Below are positions 25,036 through 33,705 of a stretch of DNA of 40,952 nucleotides, in pieces. Source of the stretch: Streptomyces sp. CB02366 (lineage in GTDB: Bacteria > Actinomycetota > Actinomycetes > Streptomycetales > Streptomycetaceae). The translations under genes were made by a program, and so were the position numbers. Position 1 is the first letter of the stretch; each line of letters begins with the position of its first letter. The stretch spans positions 344-41,295 of the forward strand of contig NZ_LIVT01000022.1 of NCBI RefSeq assembly GCF_001905905.1, in the 5' to 3' direction. Below the pieces are notes generated by a model. It was given only the letters and a program-made list of their open reading frames with translations, was not told where the DNA came from and did no database searches.

Positions 25036-27713
25036 CTGTGACGTCTACGTGCGCGTCGCATCTCGTCCGTTCCCCAGACGAGGATGGGGAAGGTGGCCAC
25101 GAGCGCAACGACGTCCCAAGGCAGTGCAGCCGTGCCGAACAGGTGCTGGAGCGGTGGGAGATACACGAGGGCGGCGGTGAAGGCCAGTTCGAAGGCGATG
25201 CCCGCGAGCAGCAGGGGGTTGGTGAACAGGCCGATGTCGCGTAGGGCGGCGTGGTCGGTGCGGGCCGCGATCGCTGTGCCGACCTGGCAGGTGACGATGC
25301 CGGCGAAGGAGGCTGTGGTGGCCATGGTGTAGGCGTGGTGGAGAGCCGTGCCTTCGCCGGTGGGTGCTCCGGGAGTCCAGCCGTTGCGCCAGAGCACGTA
25401 GAAGAACGCTCCCATCACCAGGGCTGCCGATACGAGACCGAGGTAGCCCCAGCTGCGTATCAGCATGTCGCGGGAGATGACTCCCTGGCGGTGCGGTCTG
25501 GGCAGTCGTTTCATGGTACCGGGCTCGGACCGCTCGCGGCCCAGGGCCAGCGCGGGCAGGGTTTCGGTGCCCAGGTCGATGGCGAGGATCTGCAGCACGG
25601 TGAGAGGCAGCGGGACAGCTCCGGCCGACAGCGCGAACACGAGGAACGGCACGACCTCCGGGGTGGTGTGCGCGAAGATGTAGACGATGAACTTCCGGAC
25701 GTTGTCGTAGACACGTCGTCCGGATTCGACCGCCGCGACGATGGTGGCGAAGTCGTCGTCGGTCAGGACCATGGTGGCGGCCTCACGCGCCACGTCGGTG
25801 CCCGACTTGCCCATGGCCACGCCGATGTGCGCTCGGTGCAGAGCCGGTGCGTCGTTCACGCCGTCGCCGGTCATCGCCACGATCCGGCCGTGGGCGCGCA
25901 GGGCATCGGCCACCTTCAGCTTCGTCTCGGGCGAGGACCTCGCGAAGACCACTTCGACGTCGTCCTCCACCAGAAGTCGGTCGAGCTCCTCGTCCGTGAT
26001 CGATTCGGAGGCGGGTACGACGTGCAGACGGGGAACTCCTATGCCGACCTCACGAGCCACGGCGGCAGCGGTTGCACCGTTGTCGCCGGTCACGATGAGC
26101 ACCCGGATACCGGCGTCGTGACAATTGCGCACGGCCTCGGCAACCTCCGTACGCGGCGGATCGTAGAGCCCGACCAGCCCCAGCAGCGTCAGCTCGGACT
26201 CGGCATCCTCTCGCTTCGACGGGCCTTTCGTGCCCTTGGGCCACTCCCGTCCCGCGACAGCGAGGACACGCATCCCCTTCCCCGCCATGCTCTCCGTGGC
26301 CTCGCGTGCCGACTCCACGTCCGCGGCGGTGCGGAGGCGTGGCAGTACGGCCTCCGGGGCGCCTTTGACCACGACGCGGAGAGTGCCCGTCCCCTGGTCG
26401 CCCTGAACGATCGACATCAACCGCAGCCGAGGGTCGAACCGGAACAGCGCCCGCCGATCCGCGTCGCGTTCTGCCAGGTCCACGGGCGCGCCCCGGTCGT
26501 CCGCCCCTTCGACGAGGGCTGTCTCTGTGGGGTCGCCCTGCAGGGCCCCCTCGTCCGTGCGGGTAACAGTGGTGCACAGTGAGGCGGTGTGCGCGAGCTC
26601 GGCGGCCCACGGGCCGGCCGAGGTGCCGTGACCGGGAGTCCACACGGTCTGCAGCCGCATCCGGTTGAGTGTGAGTGTGCCGGTCTTGTCGGTACAGATG
26701 ACGTCCGTGGAGCCGAGGGTCTCGACAGCGCTCAGCCGCTTGACCACTGCTCCTCGGCGGGCCAGTGACCGTACGCCGACCGCAAGGGCCAGCGTGATCG
26801 TGGGGAGCAGGCCTTCGGGAACGTTGGCGACGAGGAGGCCGATCGCGAACGTCAAGGAATCGGTGAGAGGCAGACCGACGGCCACCCCGAGGACGAGGAA
26901 GACCATTCCCATCGCGACAGCTACGGCGGCGATGAACCAGGCCACTTTCTTGACCTGCTGCTCCAGCGGGCTCGGCTCCCGCCTGGAGCGCTGGCTGAGC
27001 GCCGCGATACGTCCGAGCTCCGTACGGTCCCCGGTCGCGAACACCGTGGCCCGGGCCTGCCCTCCCAGACAGGTCGTCCCGCTGAACACGAGGTTGGGTT
27101 CCTCGATGAGCGGGGCGCCTGCCCGGCCGGAGGCGTCTGTCCTCTCCACGGGCGCGGATTCCCCCGTCAGCATTGAAAGGTCGACCTCGACTCCGCCGTC
27201 GGTCACCCGCGCGTCGGCCGGAACCTTGCCTCCTTCCTCCAGGAGGACCACGTCGCCCGGAACGAGGTCCCGGGCTTCGACTTGCCGGGTTCTGCCGTCC
27301 CGGACGGCGAAGGCGTGTTCGGGCAGGTAGCGGGCGAGGGTCTCGACCGCCCGCTCGGCCTGGCGTTCCTGGAGCAGCGCGAAGGCGGCGTTGACCGCGA
27401 TCACGGCGAGGATCGCCCAGCCGAGCACCGCGAGTCCGGCCACGAAGGCGAGGGCCGCGGCGGCCCACAGCAGGAGGGCCAAGGGGTGGGCGAGCTGTGC
27501 GGACAGCTCGCGGAGGAAGGAGGAGTGGGCCTTCGACCGCACTTCGTTGGGGCCGTGGACAGCGAGGCGACGGGATGCCTCTCGCGCGGAGAGCCCTTCG
27601 GGGCCGGTGGCGAGCTCGCGGCGCAGTCGGGGAACCGGCTCGCTGGGATCGAATGTCTCGCCCGGAGTCGGGAAGGCGTTGCCTTTGCCTTCGGTCGGTG
27701 GTTCCTCAGTCAT
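24975..27713 (-). CDS. P-type cation ATPase, Na+/K+-ATPase-like (P2C-type signatures)
   Basis: The 912-aa protein has actuator TGES in LSMLTGESAP, TM4 motif PEGLLPT (299-305), phosphorylation motif CTDKTGTLTLN with Asp342, KGAPEAVLPR and the hinge MTGDGVNDAPAL. TM5 reads TTPEVVPFLVF and TM6 ILAIDLGTETLPALALG. These resemble the PEIxPFL and IDLGTDxxPA motifs of P2C (Na+,K+/H+,K+-type) pumps rather than SERCA-type PacL. Monovalent-cation transport is therefore the better guess, but ion specificity is unproven. The ATG at 27713 overlaps the stop of an upstream 37-codon ORF as ATGA. Its 3' end overlaps pncB. Confidence 0.88.
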   Translation of the reverse strand: MTEEPPTEGKGNAFPTPGETFDPSEPVPRLRRELATGPEGLSAREASRRLAVHGPNEVRSKAHSSFLRELSAQLAHPLALLLWAAAALAFVAGLAVLGWAILAVIAVNAAFALLQERQAERAVETLARYLPEHAFAVRDGRTRQVEARDLVPGDVVLLEEGGKVPADARVTDGGVEVDLSMLTGESAPVERTDASGRAGAPLIEEPNLVFSGTTCLGGQARATVFATGDRTELGRIAALSQRSRREPSPLEQQVKKVAWFIAAVAVAMGMVFLVLGVAVGLPLTDSLTFAIGLLVANVPEGLLPTITLALAVGVRSLARRGAVVKRLSAVETLGSTDVICTDKTGTLTLNRMRLQTVWTPGHGTSAGPWAAELAHTASLCTTVTRTDEGALQGDPTETALVEGADDRGAPVDLAERDADRRALFRFDPRLRLMSIVQGDQGTGTLRVVVKGAPEAVLPRLRTAADVESAREATESMAGKGMRVLAVAGREWPKGTKGPSKREDAESELTLLGLVGLYDPPRTEVAEAVRNCHDAGIRVLIVTGDNGATAAAVAREVGIGVPRLHVVPASESITDEELDRLLVEDDVEVVFARSSPETKLKVADALRAHGRIVAMTGDGVNDAPALHRAHIGVAMGKSGTDVAREAATMVLTDDDFATIVAAVESGRRVYDNVRKFIVYIFAHTTPEVVPFLVFALSAGAVPLPLTVLQILAIDLGTETLPALALGRERSEPGTMKRLPRPHRQGVISRDMLIRSWGYLGLVSAALVMGAFFYVLWRNGWTPGAPTGEGTALHHAYTMATTASFAGIVTCQVGTAIAARTDHAALRDIGLFTNPLLLAGIAFELAFTAALVYLPPLQHLFGTAALPWDVVALVATFPILVWGTDEMRRARRRHSQPDAGSAEPVGPVRSSGRP

Positions 27714-27823
27714 CGCCGGTCCCGTGGCGCGATCTCACCGGACGCACTGCAGGGGTGCGCGGGGTGGCGGACCACGGAGCAGCGCTCGTCGACGGGCCGC
27801 TCATGGTCGTTGTCCTTCACCAT
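27710..27823 (-). CDS. 37-aa small ORF translationally coupled to the P-type ATPase
   Basis: ATG 27823 is preceded by AAGGAGG at optimal spacing. The ORF runs 37 codons and its TGA overlaps the ATPase ATG (ATGA). The peptide is hydrophilic (starts MVKDNDHERPVDERCS), with two Cys 10 residues apart and no membrane helix. The strong ribosome binding site and overlap suggest a leader peptide or small subunit regulating ATPase translation. No homologue is recognised, so existence as a functional protein is uncertain. Confidence 0.5.
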   Translation of the reverse strand: MVKDNDHERPVDERCSVVRHPAHPCSASGEIAPRDRR

Positions 27824-27868
27824 GCCGCCCTCCTTCTTGCTCGCGACAGCCCTGGCTCACTCGACCGA

Positions 27869-28381
27869 TCAGGAGGAAGTGGCTAGTTGGGCTGCGATGT
27901 GGTGGGCCCATTGGTGGATGCGTTCCGGGTTTCGGAAGTCACCGCCCTTCCCGTGTCGGACCAGGCTGTGGGCGATCCGGCCCGGAGTCTCCGCCGTGAG
28001 AGCTCCGCCGAACGTGATGTGCTCCCGTGCGCCGAGACGCTGCATCCAGCGGGCAACCCCACGTACCGGCGCGATATCCCGCCGTTCAGCCGAATCGTCG
28101 ACCGGCCCGCTGCTGAAGAGCCAGACAGGTAGGTGCCTCAGCTGCCCCGCATGACGTCGGGCGCACCGGCGGGCCTCGACGTGCCAGCGTCCTGCGTAGA
28201 CAGCGCCACCGAGAATCACGGCGTCGTAGCCGCTCACGTCGTCGACACGGTCGGCGGGCATTACCACCGCGTCGCATCCGTCGGAGCGAAGCGCCTCTCC
28301 CAACTTCTCAGCGATTCCCTGTGTCGCTCCGTGCTTGCTTCCGTAGGCGATCAGCACATGTGTGTTGTGCATGTCATTCAC
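27869..28381 (-). CDS. flavodoxin-domain protein (HemG-like protoporphyrinogen oxidase fold)
   Basis: The 170-aa protein opens with the FMN phosphate loop HVLIAYGSKHGATQGIAEKL and continues with YDAVILGGAVYAGRWH and VWLFSSGPV, the pattern of flavodoxin_5/HemG-type proteins. It probably binds FMN and transfers electrons, perhaps with quinone; a true protoporphyrinogen oxidase role is not shown. The GTG start at 28381 overlaps the PEP synthase stop (GTGA) with AGGAG upstream; ATG 28372 is an alternative. It is the second gene of the PEP-synthase operon. The sequence from its stop to 27824 carries nothing further. Confidence 0.8.
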   Translation of the reverse strand: MNDMHNTHVLIAYGSKHGATQGIAEKLGEALRSDGCDAVVMPADRVDDVSGYDAVILGGAVYAGRWHVEARRCARRHAGQLRHLPVWLFSSGPVDDSAERRDIAPVRGVARWMQRLGAREHITFGGALTAETPGRIAHSLVRHGKGGDFRNPERIHQWAHHIAAQLATSS

Positions 28382-30783
28382 CTTGCTCCTAGGTGGACAT
28401 CCCCATCTCTCCGAAGGCCCTCGGCGGGCGCCACATGTTCCTTCACCGCGGCGAAGCTGTCCGGAGCCACAGAGATCGAGTCGATGCCGGACCTCACGAG
28501 AAACTCGGTGAAAACGGGATCGTCACTGGGCCGCTGACCGCACAGACCGACGGTGCGTCCAGCGTCATGGGCTCCGGCCACCAAGCGCTGGATGCTGCGA
28601 GTGACCGCCGGGTCGCTTTCGTCAAACAAATGGGCGAGTGCTTCCGAATCCCGGTCGACGCCGAGCGTCAACTGGGTCAGGTCGTTACTTCCGATGGAGA
28701 AGCCGTCGAACCGTTCAGCGAACTCCCGGACAAGGATGATGTTGGAGGGTATCTCCGCCATGACGTAGACCTTCAGCCCGTTCTGCCCACGCCTGAGGCC
28801 CTGCTCGTCCATCACATCAAGCACCAGGTCGGCCTCGCCGGGCGTCCGGCAGAACGGAATCATGACGACGACGTTGGTGAGACCCATCTCGTCGCGGACC
28901 CGGCGAAGGGCACGGCATTCCAAGGCGAACCCCTCGCGGTAGCCATCGCTGTAGTAGCGGCTGGCGCCTCGCCAGCCGATCATGGGGTTAGCCTCGTCGG
29001 GCTCGAAGGTGCGCCCCCCGAGCAGCCGCGCGTACTCGTTGGTCTTGAAGTCGCTGGTACGCACCACCACGGGGTCGGGCCAGCGTGATGCGGCAATCCG
29101 GGCGATACCTTGGGAAAGCCGGTCGACGAAATACGCCCCCCGGTCCTGGTATCCCTCGGTGAGTCGCTCGATGCCGCGGCGGTCATCCGCGTCGAGCTTC
29201 TCCGGGTGAAGCAGCGCCATGGGGTGCGCCTTCACCTGATGGGCGACGATGAACTCCAGCCGGGCGAGCCCGACCCCGTCGGCCGGCAGGCGCCACCAGC
29301 GCAGGGCGGCGGACGGATCGGCGAGATTGAGCATGATGCGCGTACGCGTCTTCGGGACGGTCGAGAGATCGGTCTCGCGCTCCTCGTAGGGGAGCAGGCC
29401 GTCGTAGACGCGTCCGCGATCTCCTTCCGCGCAGGACACCGTGACGTCGTGTGCCTTTCGCAGGACGCGCGTCGCACGGCCGGTGCCGATGACGGCGGGG
29501 ACTCCGAGTTCCCGGCTGACGATGGCCGCGTGGGACGTGCGTCCGCCGTGATCGGTGATGATCGCCGAGGCACGCTTCATCACGGGCTCCCAGTCCGGGT
29601 CGGTGAGGCCGGTGACCAGGACGCCTCCCTCGGGAAATGCTTCCCGGGCGACCGGGGCGGTCAGCTCTACGACCGGTCCCTGTCCGATCGCCTCCCCGAC
29701 GGCTGTGCCTTCGATCAGTGGCTGCCCCGGGTTCACCGTCAGCCGGCATTCCCGGATCGCGGTGGTGCGCCGCCGGGACTGTACGGTCTCGGGGCGGGCC
29801 TGGACGATCGCGAGCTCTCCGGTGATCCCGTCCTTGGCCCATTCCAGGTCCATCGGGCAGCCGTAGTGCTCCTCGACAGCTCTGGCCCATCCGGCGAGTG
29901 TGCGGATGTCGTCGTCGCCGAGCACTCGGCGTACGCGTTCGGCGGGGGTCGTGTCCACGGTGCGCGTGAGTCCGCTGTCCATGTACACGGTCTTGCGACG
30001 TTTGGCGCCCACCCGCACATCGATCAGCGGGTTCAGGGAGGGGTTCTTGAGGCTGGGCTTGAAGACGGTGTACTCATCAGGATCCACCTGCCCGCTCACC
30101 ACCGTCTCGCCGAGTCCCCATGCCGCACTGACCACGATCACGTCGGGGAATCCGGTCTCGGGGTCCAGGGTGAAGATCACTCCTGCCCCGGCCAGGTCCG
30201 CGCGGACCATGACCTGGACACCCACCGACAGCGCGACGGACAGATGGTCGAAGCCCATGCGTTCCCGGTAGTCGATGGCACGATCGGTGAACAGCGAGGC
30301 AAAACAGCGATGGCAGGATTCGAGCAGTTGTTCAGGTCCGCGCACATTGAGGTACGTATCCTGCTGACCGGCGAAACTGGCCTCGGGCAGGTCTTCGGCA
30401 GTGGCGCTGCTGCGCACGGCGACGGGGGGATCCTCGCCAGCCGTACGGTGAGCAAGATCCTCGTAAGCGGTGATGATTTCGCTCGGGAGCGATGTCGGCA
30501 GTGGCTCGCGCAGTATCAGCGCGCGGGTGGCCCGACCGACTTCCTCCAGCGGGGCGTCGTCGTGCAGACGCCCGATCTGGTCCTCGATGGAGGCGCGCAA
30601 GCCGTGCGCATCCAGTAGTTCCTCGTACGCCTGAGCAGTCGTGGCAAATCCCGGCGGGATGCGCACGCCTGCGGAGCCGAGGCGTGCGGTCAGCTCACCG
30701 AGCGAGGCGTTCTTCCCGCCTACACTCCCGATGTCCTGGCGGCCGAGCTCCGTGAACGGAATGACGTGTTGCCGAGGTGCCAT
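28378..30783 (-). CDS. ppsA: phosphoenolpyruvate synthase (PEP-utilising enzyme)
   Basis: The 801-aa protein has the N-terminal ATP-grasp domain (GGKNASLGE, VAVRSSATAEDLPEASFAGQ), then the swivelling phosphohistidine domain with DHGGRTSHAAIVSRELGVPA and His418. The C-terminal TIM barrel shows IGWRGASRYYSDGY, MIPFCRT, IGSNDLTQLTLGVDRDS and GLCGQRPSDDP. The ending NSDLTQ/CGQxPSD set is that of PEP synthase (ATP + pyruvate to PEP + AMP + Pi) rather than pyruvate phosphate dikinase. The ATG at 30783 has GGAG upstream; the frame remains open to 30876, but that part crosses the next gene's end. It heads an operon with the flavodoxin gene. Confidence 0.9.
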   Translation of the reverse strand: MAPRQHVIPFTELGRQDIGSVGGKNASLGELTARLGSAGVRIPPGFATTAQAYEELLDAHGLRASIEDQIGRLHDDAPLEEVGRATRALILREPLPTSLPSEIITAYEDLAHRTAGEDPPVAVRSSATAEDLPEASFAGQQDTYLNVRGPEQLLESCHRCFASLFTDRAIDYRERMGFDHLSVALSVGVQVMVRADLAGAGVIFTLDPETGFPDVIVVSAAWGLGETVVSGQVDPDEYTVFKPSLKNPSLNPLIDVRVGAKRRKTVYMDSGLTRTVDTTPAERVRRVLGDDDIRTLAGWARAVEEHYGCPMDLEWAKDGITGELAIVQARPETVQSRRRTTAIRECRLTVNPGQPLIEGTAVGEAIGQGPVVELTAPVAREAFPEGGVLVTGLTDPDWEPVMKRASAIITDHGGRTSHAAIVSRELGVPAVIGTGRATRVLRKAHDVTVSCAEGDRGRVYDGLLPYEERETDLSTVPKTRTRIMLNLADPSAALRWWRLPADGVGLARLEFIVAHQVKAHPMALLHPEKLDADDRRGIERLTEGYQDRGAYFVDRLSQGIARIAASRWPDPVVVRTSDFKTNEYARLLGGRTFEPDEANPMIGWRGASRYYSDGYREGFALECRALRRVRDEMGLTNVVVMIPFCRTPGEADLVLDVMDEQGLRRGQNGLKVYVMAEIPSNIILVREFAERFDGFSIGSNDLTQLTLGVDRDSEALAHLFDESDPAVTRSIQRLVAGAHDAGRTVGLCGQRPSDDPVFTEFLVRSGIDSISVAPDSFAAVKEHVAPAEGLRRDGDVHLGAR

Positions 30784-30872
30784 GGCAGTCTCCGTAGGTT
30801 CGCGTAAACGGTCAGCGAGGCAAGGGCACCCGACGGGGGGCGCGAATTCCGAGCCTGCCCCACAGTGCACAG

Positions 30873-31778
30873 TCACTTGTGCTTGCCTGTATCCACGTAC
30901 TCAGGGGGGACGATCTCGACAGGGCAATGCCCGTGATGCAGAACGGCATGACTGACCCGGCCGAGCGCCGGTCCCAGTCCGAGCAGGTGACGTCGGCTTC
31001 CCAGGACCATGAGATCTGTATGCGTCGAGGCCGCAACGAGGATTCCCGGGACGCTGGTCCCGGCCTCGACGTGATGGGTGACCGTGAGGTCGGGATAGGC
31101 CTCCGCTATCCGCCCGGCCACCGCAATCACCTCGTGTACCTGTCGCTTCGCAACCTCGCCGAGACTGTCGAGCATGGTGGTGACTGTGCCGACCTGGGCC
31201 AGGACGTTGCAGACGCTCAGCAGCCGGAGGGAGGCCTTACGCGCCTGCGCCTCGGCGGCTGCCAGCATCAGCCAGTCGAGGTCGGATGCGCCGTGCACCG
31301 CCGCTGTCACCACGCCGGTCGTGGCCCGGTCGCGCTCACCCCGCACGACGATCACAGGAGCCTCGTTCCGCGCCGCCAGACCCAGCCCGACAGATCCGAG
31401 CATCAGGGCACCGAAGCCGCCCAAGCCTCGGCTTCCCACAACGATCGTCCCGCGCTCACCGGCCGCCGCCCGTAGCCCGCCCACCGGGTCGATGCGGCTC
31501 AGTTCCTTCGTCACGACGAGGTCGGGGTATCGCTCACTTACCGCTTCCGCCGTGTCGGTCAGCAGGTCACGGCCAGCCTCGAGTATCGCCTGGATGGCCT
31601 CCACACTCGCATAGAGCATGCGGTGATCGGTGTCAGCGGCATGGACGATATGGAGCGGGCGACCGCGACGGTCCGCTTCCTCCGCAGCCCACAGCGCCGC
31701 CGCCCGTGCCGGGTCGGACGCGTCCACACCGACGACGACGGCACCGAGTGTGACAGGGGCGGAAGTAGTGCTGGTCAT
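30873..31778 (-). CDS. universal stress protein, two UspA domains
   Basis: The 301-aa protein has domain 1 starting GAVVVGVDASDPARAAALWA with an intact ATP loop, VVGSRGLGGFGALMLGSVGL. Domain 2 starts TTGVVTAAVHGASDLDWLML and ends LGSRRHLLGLGPALGRVSHA. The ATG at 31778 is directly preceded by GGAGGAG; 16 upstream codons are discounted. It lies 89 bp upstream of ppsA on the same strand and is divergent from another universal stress gene, the operator at 31845 lying between. Tandem UspA proteins of this kind bind ATP and are prominent in the mycobacterial DosR regulon. Confidence 0.88.
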   Translation of the reverse strand: MTSTTSAPVTLGAVVVGVDASDPARAAALWAAEEADRRGRPLHIVHAADTDHRMLYASVEAIQAILEAGRDLLTDTAEAVSERYPDLVVTKELSRIDPVGGLRAAAGERGTIVVGSRGLGGFGALMLGSVGLGLAARNEAPVIVVRGERDRATTGVVTAAVHGASDLDWLMLAAAEAQARKASLRLLSVCNVLAQVGTVTTMLDSLGEVAKRQVHEVIAVAGRIAEAYPDLTVTHHVEAGTSVPGILVAASTHTDLMVLGSRRHLLGLGPALGRVSHAVLHHGHCPVEIVPPEYVDTGKHK

Positions 31779-31844
31779 ATCTCCTCCTCGGGATGGCCCA
31801 GAGGCCTGCGCATATAACGGTTCCACCGCGGCGCGTCCTCGGCA

Positions 31845-31880
31845 TGGGCCGTTCGGTCCCGATCGAGACCTGTCGGCCCT
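31845..31880. promoter_or_regulatory. operator pair between divergent universal stress genes
   Basis: TGGGCCGTTCGGTCCC at 31845-31860 matches the island palindrome. A weaker copy, GAGACCTGTCGGCCCT at 31865-31880 (13 of 16 positions), follows 20 bp later. Both are between starts at 31778 (minus) and 31958 (plus). Confidence 0.6.
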
Positions 31881-31957
31881 CCCTCCACCGATGCCTCGGC
31901 GAGACCCTGGTTGCAGGGTTTCGATCCAGAAGCCCCGTACACCGAGGAGGCGCTGTC

Positions 31958-32830
31958 ATGACGGGTCACGTCACTGTCGGCCTAGACGAGTCCCCCGAAG
32001 GCCTCGCGGCAGCCCGTTGGGCCGCGCGGGAGGCCGCACTCCGGGGTGCCCCGTTGCACCTCGTACATGTGGAGGAGTGGCCGGTCACCCCGGAGATCCC
32101 GCAGACTTTTACGCAGTCGCTCGTCGAGCGGTACGAAGCTCTGCTGCGGAACACCGCAGATAGGGCCCGCCGCGATCACCCCGGTCTGGAGGTGACCACG
32201 GAAGTGGTTCAGGGCCGGGCCGTCGACGAGTTGACACGCGCCGCGAACGAAGCCGAGGTCACCGCTCTCGGGTCACGGGGACTCGGAAGACTCCTCGGCT
32301 TCCTCATCGGCTCGGTGTCACTGGGGGTCGTAGCGAAAACGCGGAGCCCGGTGGTTCTGGTGCGTCCGCAGGAAACCGACGCCGCCTCCGAAGACTCCTC
32401 AGACGGCCGCCCCGGGATCGTCCTGGGCCTTGATGTTTCCCGTCCCTGCGACCCGCTACTCGCCTTCGCCTTCGAACAAGCAGTCCGCAGAAGCGCGGCC
32501 CTGCAGGTCATACACAGCTGGTCACTGCCGGCAACCTACACGTATGCGGCGATCCTCGACCCGGACGTCGGCAGCGGACTCGGCCAGCACGCCGCCCAAG
32601 CACTCACCGACATGCTGAGCCCCTGGCGGGCCGAATTCCCCCAGGTCGACGTCACCGAGACGGCAGTCATGGCCCCGCCGGCCAGCGAGCTCGTCCAGGC
32701 ATCCCAGGGAGCCGATCTCGTCGTCGTAGGCCGACGCAGCAGCAGACCGGTGGGGCCCCACGTCGGCCACGTCACCCACGCTGTGATTCACCACAGCTCC
32801 GCACCGGTCGCCGTAGTCCCCTACGAGTGA
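31958..32830 (+). CDS. universal stress protein, two UspA domains
   Basis: The 290-aa protein has domain 1 starting HVTVGLDESPEGLAAARWA with loop LGSRGLGRLLGFLIGSVSL and domain 2 starting GIVLGLDVSRPCDPLLAFAF with VGRRSSRPVGPHVGHVTHA. The first loop keeps the G-x2-G-x9-G-S pattern, the second does not, so ATP binding is expected mainly in domain 1. The ATG at 31958 has GAGGAGG ten bases upstream. It is divergent from the USP at 30873-31778 and convergent with the HTH-oxidoreductase gene; a hairpin at 32871-32899 separates them. Confidence 0.88.
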   Translation: MTGHVTVGLDESPEGLAAARWAAREAALRGAPLHLVHVEEWPVTPEIPQTFTQSLVERYEALLRNTADRARRDHPGLEVTTEVVQGRAVDELTRAANEAEVTALGSRGLGRLLGFLIGSVSLGVVAKTRSPVVLVRPQETDAASEDSSDGRPGIVLGLDVSRPCDPLLAFAFEQAVRRSAALQVIHSWSLPATYTYAAILDPDVGSGLGQHAAQALTDMLSPWRAEFPQVDVTETAVMAPPASELVQASQGADLVVVGRRSSRPVGPHVGHVTHAVIHHSSAPVAVVPYE

Positions 32831-32870
32831 CGTCAGCCGTAACCAGCGCCTTCGTAGCTGCGGGCCTGCT

Positions 32871-32899
32871 GCTGCGCCCTCCCCGCTGGAAGGCGCAGC
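32871..32899. terminator. hairpin between convergent genes
   Basis: GCTGCGCC pairs with GGCGCAGC across a 13-nt loop. It is 41 bp after the stress-gene stop (32830) and 23 bp before the end of the opposing gene (32922). Confidence 0.5.
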
Positions 32900-32921
32900 C
32901 AAAAGCTCGCACGGACTCTCA

Positions 32922-33599
32922 TCAGTCGGCGTCCCCCGGGGCATCGGGAACAAGAATCTTCCGCCCAGTGACTCGCCGGGCCCCGAGAAGCATGACGTGC
33001 TCACGCTTCTCATCTGCCCAGGGAGTCGAGTACGCCGTTTCCCTGAGCCGTTGCGCTGCCTCTTCGTCCGCCACTGAACGAACGGTTCCAACGACCAACA
33101 CGCTCCAGCCTTTACTGAAGGCGTCGTCGATATGGTCGGTCTCGAAGGCGATCTCCGTGTCGGCGGCAGCGGCGAGCGGGGAAGCGCTTCCCGTACTGAA
33201 CATGACCTCGCTGCCCAGCACCTGGTAGTTGACCGGCAGCACGACCGGTCCGTCCTCCAGAGCCAGGGCAACCCGTCCTACGCCGTGCTCTCCCAGCAGC
33301 GTCCAGCACATTGCCTCGTCGAGTTCGACCATCCGGGCCCTACGGGCTCCGCGGCCGAAGCCGGGCGGCAGATCGCCCGTACTTCCCGACAGTTCCTGAA
33401 CCGTGGTCTCCAGCGCGTCGGCCAGCCGGAGCAGGAAGCCGATGCCCGGTGTGGCGGCCTGTTCCTCGACATACTCGATGTAGCCGGGCGCGGCTCCTGC
33501 CCGCAGTGCTACGTCTTGCCGGGACAGTCCGAGTTGCAGGCGGCGCGCCGCGATGCGTCGGCCCATGTCGCCTTTGGCCGGAGGCGGTGCTGAGGACAT
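32922..33599 (-). CDS. HTH-XRE / pyridoxamine-oxidase-like (FMN-binding split barrel) fusion
   Basis: The 225-aa protein joins two domains. Residues about 14-75 are a Cro/C1 HTH (RRIAARRLQLGLSRQDVALR, then TTVQELSG). Residues about 90-215 form a pyridoxamine 5'-phosphate oxidase-like split barrel (CWTLLGEHGVGRVAL, VVLPVNYQVLGSEVMFSTG, SVLVVGTVRSVAD). Such barrels bind FMN or F420, so this may be a flavin-responsive regulator; that is inference. The ATG at 33599 has AAGGAG eight bases upstream. It is flanked by universal stress genes and converges on one of them. Related fusion and single-domain proteins occur in dormancy regulons of actinobacteria. Confidence 0.82.
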   Translation of the reverse strand: MSSAPPPAKGDMGRRIAARRLQLGLSRQDVALRAGAAPGYIEYVEEQAATPGIGFLLRLADALETTVQELSGSTGDLPPGFGRGARRARMVELDEAMCWTLLGEHGVGRVALALEDGPVVLPVNYQVLGSEVMFSTGSASPLAAAADTEIAFETDHIDDAFSKGWSVLVVGTVRSVADEEAAQRLRETAYSTPWADEKREHVMLLGARRVTGRKILVPDAPGDAD

Positions 33600-33705
33600 T
33601 GCGGGCTCCTTACTCCTCGACTTCTCCCGCCGGGGCGGGTCCTGCGGCTCACGCTAGCCAGAACCAGGAGCAGACGCAGCGCAGAGGCCGACTCGGTGTC
33701 GGAAC

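Noticed and set aside
25251..26582. 443-codon plus-strand frame within the second P-type ATPase
   Set aside because: It is an antisense shadow of the DKTGT-containing coding strand.
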